A stretch of DNA of 10,072 bases from Euryarchaeota archaeon UBA126 (GTDB taxonomy: Archaea; Thermoplasmatota; Poseidoniia; Poseidoniales; Thalassarchaeaceae). The stretch lies in assembly GCA_002497025.1 (NCBI GenBank), contig DAMG01000031.1:1-10072 (forward strand). Reading direction: 5' to 3'. Every line of letters begins with the position of its first letter. Positions within the stretch are counted from its first letter, which is position 1. This document shows positions 1 through 5,880 of this stretch, piece by piece. The notes beneath the pieces were generated by a model. It searched no databases. It worked only from the letters and a program-made list of their open reading frames with translations, and was not told the DNA's origin. A program made the translations under genes and the position numbers.

Positions 1-1524
1 GCGGCCAAACAGTCCGACAAGCCTACAGTAATTCTAGCCCATACAGTGAAGGGTTGGGGAATCGACTCCTTCGAGGCTAGAAATACCACCCATCAGAAGA
101 AGAAAATGAGCCTTGAAGATCTCAAACAATACAGGGATGACCTAGGGGTGACTGTAGCTGATGAGAACCTAGAGAATGACCCATTCCATGAGTTTGAAGA
201 GGATAGCGATACACTTGCATATCTTCACCAAAGAAGGAATGCATTGGGCGGATATCTTCCCAGTCGACTTTCTCCAACTATCGATGAGAACCTACCCGGC
301 AACGAGACTTACGCAGCCTTCGATGAGGGGACTCCAGCAGGGCAAGAAGTTTCTACAACCATGGTGTTCGTTCGCCTCTTGAGAAACCTAATGAAATCGG
401 AAATCGGTGAGAAAGTAGTTCCAATTATTCCTGATGAAGGTAGGACATTCGGTATGGATCCACTCTTCAGCGAGTTTGGTATCTATTCTTCATTCGGTCA
501 ACTCTACACTCCAGTTGATCATAAGATGCTGATGAATTACAAGGAATCTACAAGCGGACAGATTCTCGAGGAAGGCATCTCAGAAGCTAACTCGATTGCA
601 TCTTGGATAGCCAGTGCAACATCCTACTCACACGCCGGAGCTCCAACTTTACCATTCTACGTATTCTACTCGATGTTTGGATTCCAACGCGTTAACGACC
701 AGATTTGGGCTGCGGCAGATGCTCGAGCGCGCGGCTTCCTGATGGGTGCAACAGCCGGGCGAACAACACTGAATGGAGAAGGTCTACAACATCAGGATGG
801 GCACTCTTTGTTACATGCTAGTACCGTACCATCCTGTCGCGCTTGGGATCCTGCATATGCTTACGAGTTAGCAACAATTATCGAGCACGGTATTGATGAA
901 ATGTGGGGTAAGGATAAGGATATCTTCCATTACATCATGCTCTACAATCAGAATGAACAACAGCCGCCTAAACCAAAGGGAATTGATGCCGACTTAATGC
1001 GTGGAGCTTACCTCTTTAGTGAGGCTGCTGATGGAGACGGCCCAGTAATTCGTTTACTTGGTTCAGGGCCAATACTTTCTCACGTACGAGAGGCGGCTGA
1101 ACTGTTGATAGAATATGGAGTAAGGTCAGAAGTCTGGTCAGTACCTTCCTATGGGGAACTGCGAAGGGCAGGACTCGCAGTGGAGAGGGCAACCCGACTT
1201 GCCCCTCAAAATCCTCAATCAGCATTTGTTTCAGAGTGTTTTGGTGATGATGTAACAACCGTTGCTGCTTCTGATTATATCGCGGCCGTACCGGAGATGA
1301 TTCAACGCTGGGTTGGAGGCAGATTCGTTGTACTTGGAACCGATGGGTACGGTCGTTCAGATACCCGTGAATCCCTCCGCAGATTCTTTGAAATCGATAC
1401 TGCCAGCATTGTAGTTGCCTCCCTATCTGCATTAGAGCAAGAAGGCTCTCTTGACGCTGGAACTACAAACAAGGCGGCGAAAAAATGGGGTATCTCAAGT
1501 GAGAGATACGATAAGACCGAGTGA
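1..1524 (+). CDS. aceE: Pyruvate dehydrogenase E1 component, homodimeric AceE type (C-terminal part, 5' end outside window)
   Basis: Thiamine-diphosphate enzyme that decarboxylates pyruvate and acetylates the lipoyl group of the E2 partner. The frame is open from base 1, which reads AAKQSDKPTVILAHTVKGWG and resembles the segment before the middle of E. coli AceE. So 507 C-terminal residues are present of a family length near 890, and the N-terminal ThDP-binding half lies upstream. Visible family blocks are the PDEGRTFGMDPLF segment, the YSMFGFQR segment, GRTTLNGEGLQHQDGHS (about 770-815) and, near the end, VLGTDGYGRSDTRESLRRFFE. The ATG at 46 is internal, because homology continues above it. 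It ends TGA at 1522-1524. No E2 or E3 gene follows; they may lie upstream. This homodimeric E1 is typical of bacteria, whereas archaea more often use ferredoxin oxidoreductases or the alpha/beta E1, so an ancestral transfer is likely. The family assignment is secure. Confidence 0.95.
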   Translation, partial: AAKQSDKPTVILAHTVKGWGIDSFEARNTTHQKKKMSLEDLKQYRDDLGVTVADENLENDPFHEFEEDSDTLAYLHQRRNALGGYLPSRLSPTIDENLPGNETYAAFDEGTPAGQEVSTTMVFVRLLRNLMKSEIGEKVVPIIPDEGRTFGMDPLFSEFGIYSSFGQLYTPVDHKMLMNYKESTSGQILEEGISEANSIASWIASATSYSHAGAPTLPFYVFYSMFGFQRVNDQIWAAADARARGFLMGATAGRTTLNGEGLQHQDGHSLLHASTVPSCRAWDPAYAYELATIIEHGIDEMWGKDKDIFHYIMLYNQNEQQPPKPKGIDADLMRGAYLFSEAADGDGPVIRLLGSGPILSHVREAAELLIEYGVRSEVWSVPSYGELRRAGLAVERATRLAPQNPQSAFVSECFGDDVTTVAASDYIAAVPEMIQRWVGGRFVVLGTDGYGRSDTRESLRRFFEIDTASIVVASLSALEQEGSLDAGTTNKAAKKWGISSERYDKTE

Positions 1525-1529
1525 TTTTC

Positions 1530-1628
1530 ATGGCTAATCCAATCCGTACCATTTGGGCCTTATTCAAGTTCATGGGTAGGATTGGAGTAATTCTTAGTTT
1601 CATCAAGCGAATCTTTCGGCGAAAATAG
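1530..1628 (+). CDS. Candidate 32-residue cationic hydrophobic mini-protein
   Basis: A short frame begins at an ATG 5 bases after the aceE stop and ends TAG at 1626-1628. It fills the whole gap up to the stop of the convergent hydrolase gene at 1632. The peptide begins MANPIRTIWALFKFMG and ends SFIKRIFRRK. It has no Asp or Glu, eight Arg/Lys, and about half hydrophobic residues; on a helical wheel R6, K13 and R17 fall on one face, so an amphipathic membrane-associated helix is plausible. The GTGAT overlapping the aceE stop, 4 bases before the ATG, matches the core of the Shine-Dalgarno sites seen elsewhere in the window (GAGGTGAT), which suggests translational coupling to aceE. I recognise no family, and at this length a chance frame cannot be excluded. 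Confidence 0.4.
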   Translation: MANPIRTIWALFKFMGRIGVILSFIKRIFRRK

Positions 1629-1631
1629 AAT

Positions 1632-2384
1632 TCAAGCCGCTATATCGTCATCGAATCGTTGGAATGGTAAGTTTTCGAAGACTTCCAATTCCCTTGCATT
1701 CAAAGCATAATTCTGTGCTAATGCTTCGGCTACTGATACCCAATCTGGAGTAGAACCGTCAATCCAGTCATATCGATGTCCAGGAATTAATCTCCAATCT
1801 TGCGGTAATTCTCGAAGAATTCCTCGGGCGAATAATACTGACCACCATTGTGCCGTGGGGTCAGAGCCAGGGAGATCGACTCTACCTGATGCGGCTGTGA
1901 ACAGCAGGTCTCCCGCGTGGTAGACTCCATGCCCATGGAAGGTGCAGTGACCAGGGGCATGACCAGGCGAGTGTGTGACACTCAGTGTAATTCCTCCTGC
2001 TGACCATTCAACGCTGGAGTTAGGATGATGATTCCATTCATTAGTCAAAGAAACATTCCCGAAGACGAAACGTCCGAGCAGCGATTTGTGAATGGAATCA
2101 TGATGCCCCCAGACCTCGATATCTGGAATTAATTCCATCATTTTGGCATATCCTGCAGTATGATCTCTGTGGGTATGTGTGTAGAGTATGTGAGTGGGCC
2201 TAAGGCCCTCATTTGCAAGCGCTTCAACCCAACGCTGTGAATCAAATGGGTCGGTAATTGCAACGACTCCATTTTCTCGGTCAATCCATGCTGTATTCAT
2301 ATTCATGAAATCACCCATTTGGGTGACCCAAACCTCGATTCCTGCCTCATCAGTGCGGATATCGAACTCGCCATCGGCTAGCAT
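1632..2384 (-). CDS. Metallo-beta-lactamase-fold hydrolase, glyoxalase II-like
   Basis: Probably a cytoplasmic dinuclear-metal hydrolase of 250 residues. The metal-binding set is complete: T-H70-T-H72-R-D74-H75, then H142 in SPGHAPGHC, D159 in HAGDLLF, and H203 in IPGHRYDW. The SGRVDLPGSD segment after the aspartate is typical of the glyoxalase II-like group. No extra domain, signal peptide or membrane segment is seen. ATG at 2384 is chosen as start; a TTG at 2387 directly before it would add one residue. GGGGGT a few bases upstream can serve as ribosome site. The gene diverges from leuS and converges on the aceE unit. The substrate cannot be read from sequence: a thioester (glyoxalase II activity), lactonase or other esterase role are all possible. 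The fold is certain, the exact reaction is not. Confidence 0.9.
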   Translation of the reverse strand: MLADGEFDIRTDEAGIEVWVTQMGDFMNMNTAWIDRENGVVAITDPFDSQRWVEALANEGLRPTHILYTHTHRDHTAGYAKMMELIPDIEVWGHHDSIHKSLLGRFVFGNVSLTNEWNHHPNSSVEWSAGGITLSVTHSPGHAPGHCTFHGHGVYHAGDLLFTAASGRVDLPGSDPTAQWWSVLFARGILRELPQDWRLIPGHRYDWIDGSTPDWVSVAEALAQNYALNARELEVFENLPFQRFDDDIAA

Positions 2385-2427
2385 CAATACCCCCGAGAGG
2401 CTTCTGAGGCATAGCGATGGCGATTGA

Positions 2428-2437
2428 TTGACGTCAA
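2428..2437. promoter_or_regulatory. 10-bp perfect palindrome in the divergent hydrolase/leuS intergenic region
   Basis: TTGACGTCAA is a perfect inverted repeat lying between the hydrolase start (2384) and the leuS leader, so it could be a dimeric regulator site serving either divergent promoter. No clear archaeal TATA box is visible near it on either strand. Its GACGTC core also occurs in the palindrome at 5868-5879 and once inside a coding region (6294-6299), so a chance origin is quite possible. Confidence 0.25.
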
Positions 2438-2455
2438 ACTTGCTTTCTCAATCCA

Positions 2456-2563
2456 ATGATTGAAAGAGAGAAGGCCCAACGGCCAAGCATGGCGCGAATG
2501 CCTGCTTCACCTAACTTCGCGGCGGGCTACTCGCTCGACCTGCTGCTTAGCTTGGGAGTCTGA
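2456..2563 (+). CDS. Possible leucine-rich leader peptide (35 codons) upstream of leuS
   Basis: A short reading frame starts ATG at 2456 and stops TGA at 2561-2563, in the same frame as leuS but 30 bases short of it. It ends YSLDLLLSLGV: five leucine codons (CTC, CTG, CTG, CTT, TTG) within seven codons just before the stop. The leucine codons overlap the 3' arm of the first inner leader stem, and the stop falls at the loop of the 2553-2574 hairpin. This is the layout expected of a leader peptide through which leucyl-tRNA supply could alter leader folding. Against it, none of the ATGs at 2456, 2489 or 2498 has a good Shine-Dalgarno site, and leucine runs occur by chance in GC-rich sequence. 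Confidence 0.25.
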   Translation: MIEREKAQRPSMARMPASPNFAAGYSLDLLLSLGV

Positions 2564-2574
2564 AAAGACTCCCA
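2553..2574 (+). repeat. 9-bp hairpin with GAAA tetraloop just upstream of leuS
   Basis: TGGGAGTCT (2553-2561) and AGACTCCCA (2566-2574) are perfectly complementary and enclose GAAA, a GNRA-class loop favoured in stable structured RNAs. It ends 19 bases before the leuS ATG and is not followed by a T-run, so it does not look like a terminator. It is best read as part of the leuS leader fold. Confidence 0.65.
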
Positions 2575-2582
2575 TTTCGAAT

Positions 2583-2588
2583 GAGGTG
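2583..2588 (+). promoter_or_regulatory. leuS Shine-Dalgarno site
   Basis: GAGGTG lies five bases before the ATG at 2594 and fixes the leuS start. Five of its six bases (2584-2588) fall inside the strand that can pair with 2505-2512, so accessibility of this site would be controlled by the leader fold. Confidence 0.8.
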
Positions 2589-2593
2589 AAGAA

Positions 2594-5467
2594 ATGGTAT
2601 ACGATTCGGCGGAAATTGAGACGCGCTGGCAGGCTCGCTGGCGTGACGCCTGCGTATTCGATGCAGAAGTAGACGATTCTCGTGAGAAATTCTACTGCCT
2701 AGAGATGTTTCCATATCCATCTGGGTATATGCACATGGGCCACGTAAGAAATTACTCGATTGGCGATGCCATGGCTCGTTTCCAGCGCTTAATGGGAAAG
2801 AATGTTCTCTATCCGATGGGATACGACTCATTTGGAATGCCCGCTGAGAACGCTGCCAAGAAAGAAGGCGGTCATCCTCACAGCGTCACTGAGAGAAATA
2901 TCGAGATGATTAGAGCCGATCAGGAGAGAATGGGGTATTCATACGACTGGAGGCGAATGTTTGCAACTTCCACACCGGAATATTATCGCTGGAATCAAGA
3001 ATTATTCCTTCGATTCAACGAGGCGGGTTTGGTAGAAAGGAGATTCGCACCAGTCAATTGGTGCGATGATTGTGATACAGTACTTGCAAATGAGCAAGTC
3101 AAGAATAATCGTTGTTGGCGTTGTGGTCTTGAGGTAGTTCAGAAGGATATGGCGCAGTGGTTCTTGCGCATGACAAAGTATGCTGACGAATTATTGGATG
3201 AATTAGACCACATTGAATTTCCAGAGAACGTCAAAGCGATGCAAAGGAACTGGATTGGCCGTTCACATGGTGCCCACATAGAATTCCCTGTGGTCGGTGA
3301 TGTAGAAGGCGCATCCGCTAGCATTGGTGCATTTACAACCCGTCCAGATACAATCTTCGGAGTCACTTTCGTTACTCTATCCCCTGAACATCCCCTTTGT
3401 GAGCCACTAGTAAGCGGAACCGAATACGAACAGGCTTGGAGAGATTTGGCAGAGGAGTGCGCTCGAATGACCGAATTTGAGCGAATCAATATGCTGAAAG
3501 AAAAGAAAGGAGTTCCTCTTGGTAGATTTGCAACTAATCCAATCACCGGAGAAGAAGTACCAATTTTTGCTGGTAATTTTGTTGTTGCAAGCTATGGAAC
3601 CGGTGCTGTGATGGCGGTTCCAGGACACGATCAGCGAGATTACGACTTCGCCAAAAAATACGGACTTGAAATCAAACCTGTTCTATCAAGGAATGAGGCT
3701 GGAGAAGGAGTTGAGGAGAATCCAGTCTTCGATGGATTAGGATGGATGGTCAACTCGACCATAGAAGGATTCGATGGCCTATTTGGTAATGATGCAAAGA
3801 CCGCGGTAATTTCCGCCTTAGAACAAAAAGGAGCTGGCCACGGCTCCACCGAATATCGACTGAAAGATTGGTTACTTAGCCGCCAGCGCTTCTGGGGGAC
3901 TCCAATTCCAATTTTACATTGTGATTCTTGTGGAGTAGTTCCAGTCCCCTACGAACAACTACCCGTAGAGCTGCCTTTGGATGTGACCTTTAGTTGGGAA
4001 GAGAGTGGTAATCCACTGGCTCGCAGTGAATCCTTCCTTACTACAACTTGTCCGCAGTGCAACGGTCCTGCACGCCGAGAGACCGATACAATGGATACAT
4101 TCTATGATTCATCTTGGTATTTTATGAGATTCGTTGATTCATCAAATGACTTAGCCCCATTCGATCGTGAAGCAGTAGATTACTGGATGAATGGAGGAGT
4201 TGACTTGTACATTGGCGGTATTGAACACGCCGTCATGCATCTTCTCTATGCTCGATTCTTCACAAAGGCTACTCGCGACCTAGGTATGAATGAGGTCAGC
4301 GAGCCATTCGGGCGCTTAGTCTGTCAAGGGATGCTCAACGCACCCGCGCCATTCTGTGTAGATTGTAATACTGAGTATCACATAGATAATTTTGGAGGAG
4401 ATTGCCCCAATTGTGGACAAGGATTGGGTTCACGTTCTGCCAAGATGAGCAAGAGTCTAGGCAATACTGTGAGCCCAGGAGAAATGGTAGACCGATTTGG
4501 TGCTGACACTGTCCGTCTGTTCATTCTCTTCGGTGCCAACCCAGAGGCAGGAATGGATTGGTCTGACAATGCTGTAATTGCAAATCACAAGCAAGTTTGT
4601 TCAATAATTGACGCCTTCAATCACGGAATTTCCCTTTCAGACTCTCCCGGTCCGATGGATTCCTGGTTACTGGCTCGCCTTAGGGTCAATCAGGATCGTT
4701 GGCGAGAGTGTATGGAAGCTGTAAGCCTCCGAGAAGGAGTCATGGCAAGTCACTTCGAGATGTTATCTGATTGGCATTGGTATCTACGAAGAGGAGGGGC
4801 GGATAGGGACACTGCGCGCCAATATCTTCGCGGATGGGCACCAATGTTGGCGCCAGCAACACCGCATATCGCAGAAGAATTCTGGTCAGAACTTTCGATG
4901 GGTGAAGCATCCGATATGTTGGCGACACATGAAATGAAGTTCTACTCGGGTGAGGAAAATGATGCTAGTATTCTTGCTAGAGAATCTTACCTGCGTGGAG
5001 TTATTGAATCAGCACGCAATCTAAGGGGGCTAGCAGAACGTCACTCTGATGCGGAAATTTCAGGAGTTGTAATTCAAACCGCGCCATCTTGGAAGGTTGA
5101 GTTATCGCGTGAAGCGGTAAATTTGGCAAGTGAAGATTTTGATTTCAAAGCAAAAGGCCAAGATCATCTGAAGTCGATGGCGATTTTCGATAATGAAGCC
5201 TTGAGGGGAGAAATATTCCAAACTTGGATGGCCTTGACTATGGGGTCGAAGAAGAAAAGAGGCCGAATACACACCTGGGCCGAAGGCGAGAAAGAATTGA
5301 TCTTGAGCGGCCTTGATGAAAGCGAAGTAATCAATTCTGCTGCGGACTTTATCGCGGCTGTTTTGGAAGTCAATTCTGTTGTTGCATATCCGGTTGGAGA
5401 AGGTGAAGATATTGGAGGAAAGGCACGCTTCGCTTTCCCATTGGAGCCAGGTATCGCCTTTGTCTGA
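2594..5467 (+). CDS. leuS: Leucyl-tRNA synthetase, bacterial architecture
   Basis: Class I synthetase (957 residues) that joins leucine to tRNA-Leu and edits mischarged products. HMGH (47-50) is the HIGH motif and KMSKS is at 617-621. A first zinc site (C157, C160, C174, C177) precedes the CP1 editing domain, the bacterial arrangement. The editing domain has TTRPDT (248-253) and GHDQRD (344-349). A second zinc site is formed by C443, C446, C486 and C489. A third set, C588, C591, C604 and C607, sits immediately before KMSKS where bacterial enzymes carry the leucine-specific domain. The C-terminus ends KARFAFPLEPGIAFV, which looks more like the tail of archaeal enzymes than the usual bacterial ending. 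The start is fixed by GAGGTG five bases upstream and by the normal N-terminus. The DUF393 gene follows after 11 bases, so the two are probably co-transcribed. Confidence 0.97.
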   Translation: MVYDSAEIETRWQARWRDACVFDAEVDDSREKFYCLEMFPYPSGYMHMGHVRNYSIGDAMARFQRLMGKNVLYPMGYDSFGMPAENAAKKEGGHPHSVTERNIEMIRADQERMGYSYDWRRMFATSTPEYYRWNQELFLRFNEAGLVERRFAPVNWCDDCDTVLANEQVKNNRCWRCGLEVVQKDMAQWFLRMTKYADELLDELDHIEFPENVKAMQRNWIGRSHGAHIEFPVVGDVEGASASIGAFTTRPDTIFGVTFVTLSPEHPLCEPLVSGTEYEQAWRDLAEECARMTEFERINMLKEKKGVPLGRFATNPITGEEVPIFAGNFVVASYGTGAVMAVPGHDQRDYDFAKKYGLEIKPVLSRNEAGEGVEENPVFDGLGWMVNSTIEGFDGLFGNDAKTAVISALEQKGAGHGSTEYRLKDWLLSRQRFWGTPIPILHCDSCGVVPVPYEQLPVELPLDVTFSWEESGNPLARSESFLTTTCPQCNGPARRETDTMDTFYDSSWYFMRFVDSSNDLAPFDREAVDYWMNGGVDLYIGGIEHAVMHLLYARFFTKATRDLGMNEVSEPFGRLVCQGMLNAPAPFCVDCNTEYHIDNFGGDCPNCGQGLGSRSAKMSKSLGNTVSPGEMVDRFGADTVRLFILFGANPEAGMDWSDNAVIANHKQVCSIIDAFNHGISLSDSPGPMDSWLLARLRVNQDRWRECMEAVSLREGVMASHFEMLSDWHWYLRRGGADRDTARQYLRGWAPMLAPATPHIAEEFWSELSMGEASDMLATHEMKFYSGEENDASILARESYLRGVIESARNLRGLAERHSDAEISGVVIQTAPSWKVELSREAVNLASEDFDFKAKGQDHLKSMAIFDNEALRGEIFQTWMALTMGSKKKRGRIHTWAEGEKELILSGLDESEVINSAADFIAAVLEVNSVVAYPVGEGEDIGGKARFAFPLEPGIAFV

Positions 5468-5478
5468 GAGGGTTAGCG

Positions 5479-5835
5479 ATGGGAATTCAATACACTGTTC
5501 TCATAGATGGTCATTGCCCAGTTTGTACTGGCTGGGCTGCTTTCATCAATAAGCGAGATACGTCCAATCGTTTCTTGGTTGTGGCTCAAGAGACTACAGA
5601 GGGGGAAGAAGTCCTAAGCAATCGTCCGGCAAAGATGAGTGAACTTGACTCAGTGTTTCTGATTAATGAATCTGGGAAATGGTATGCTCAATCTACAGCG
5701 GTGATACGCATCCTTCTTGGTCTTGGTTTCCCCTATAATTTTGGGGCGATAATTTGGTTTATTCCGAGTCCAATGCGTAATTTTGCTTACAACGTGTATG
5801 CCCGTAATCGAAAGAGATATCCCAGTAATTCGTGA
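5479..5835 (+). CDS. DUF393 family thiol-disulfide oxidoreductase-like protein
   Basis: A 118-residue protein with the family signature DGHCPVC at residues 10-16, giving a CxxC pair (C13, C16) behind the first beta strand as in thioredoxin-like folds. The C-terminal half holds the conserved WFIPSPMRNFAYNVYARNRKRY region. Length is usual for the family (about 110-140). Members are annotated as predicted thiol-disulfide oxidoreductases; substrates are largely unknown. A hydrophobic stretch around residues 76-93 could be a buried helix or a membrane-associating one. The start ATG is preceded by GAGAGGG six bases upstream, directly after the leuS stop, which points to one transcript with leuS. 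A functional tie to LeuS (for example redox care of its many cysteines) is only a guess. Confidence 0.85.
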   Translation: MGIQYTVLIDGHCPVCTGWAAFINKRDTSNRFLVVAQETTEGEEVLSNRPAKMSELDSVFLINESGKWYAQSTAVIRILLGLGFPYNFGAIIWFIPSPMRNFAYNVYARNRKRYPSNS

Positions 5836-5867
5836 TAGAAATTCGGCCTTCTTCGGCGCGAGGGTTC

Positions 5868-5879
5868 ATGGACGTCCAT
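5868..5879. repeat. 12-bp perfect palindrome directly before the TPD gene start
   Basis: ATGGACGTCCAT is a perfect inverted repeat ending one base before the ATG at 5881. As RNA it can form at best a 4-bp stem with an ACGT loop; as DNA it could be an operator. It contains an out-of-frame ATG (5868). The nearest purine-rich ribosome-site candidate, GAGGG at 5860-5864, is 16 bases from the start, and the small stem would bring it closer. The meaning is unknown. Confidence 0.3.
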
Positions 5880-5880
5880 C

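Larger units (their letters stand above)
2443..2591 (+). promoter_or_regulatory. Structured leuS leader that can sequester the leuS ribosome-binding site
   Basis: The stretch before leuS is much richer in G+C (56 of 90 bases over 2471-2560 by my count) than the genes around it and is dense in inverted repeats. CTTCACCT (2505-2512) is fully complementary to AGGTGAAG (2584-2591), which contains the leuS Shine-Dalgarno site. After a small internal loop, TTCG (2516-2519) pairs with CGAA (2578-2581). Inside this closing helix lie a stem of GCGGCGGG (2519-2526) with CCTGCTGC (2539-2546, two G-U pairs), sharing base 2519 with the helix, and a 9-bp GAAA-loop hairpin (2553-2574). A further hairpin at 2485-2507 uses three bases of the closing helix and so competes with it. 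A hairpin at 2443-2468 covers an upstream ATG. This is the pattern of a translational switch. The pairings are seen in sequence; function is inferred. Confidence 0.5.

Noticed and set aside
1016..1432. 138-residue minus-strand frame inside aceE
   Set aside because: It lies opposite a well-conserved enzyme, its translation resembles no family I know, and it has no ribosome site of note.
2388..2455. TATA box and BRE for the divergent hydrolase/leuS promoters
   Set aside because: I looked on both strands and found no convincing TATA-like sequence; a promoter must exist, but I cannot place it.
2553..2574. Hairpin as a transcription terminator
   Set aside because: No T-run follows, and it lies just before the leuS ribosome site on the same strand; archaeal termination mainly uses T-rich tracts.
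2505..2591. A tRNA gene (class II length, TTTCGAA stretch resembling a T-loop) in front of leuS
   Set aside because: No proper D-arm with GG, no 5-bp anticodon stem with 7-base loop and leucine anticodon, no T at position 8, and only a mismatched T-stem. The size agreement is mentioned only as a speculation about mimicry.
3139..3628. Minus-strand frames inside leuS
   Set aside because: Antisense readings of the LeuS editing domain, without motifs.
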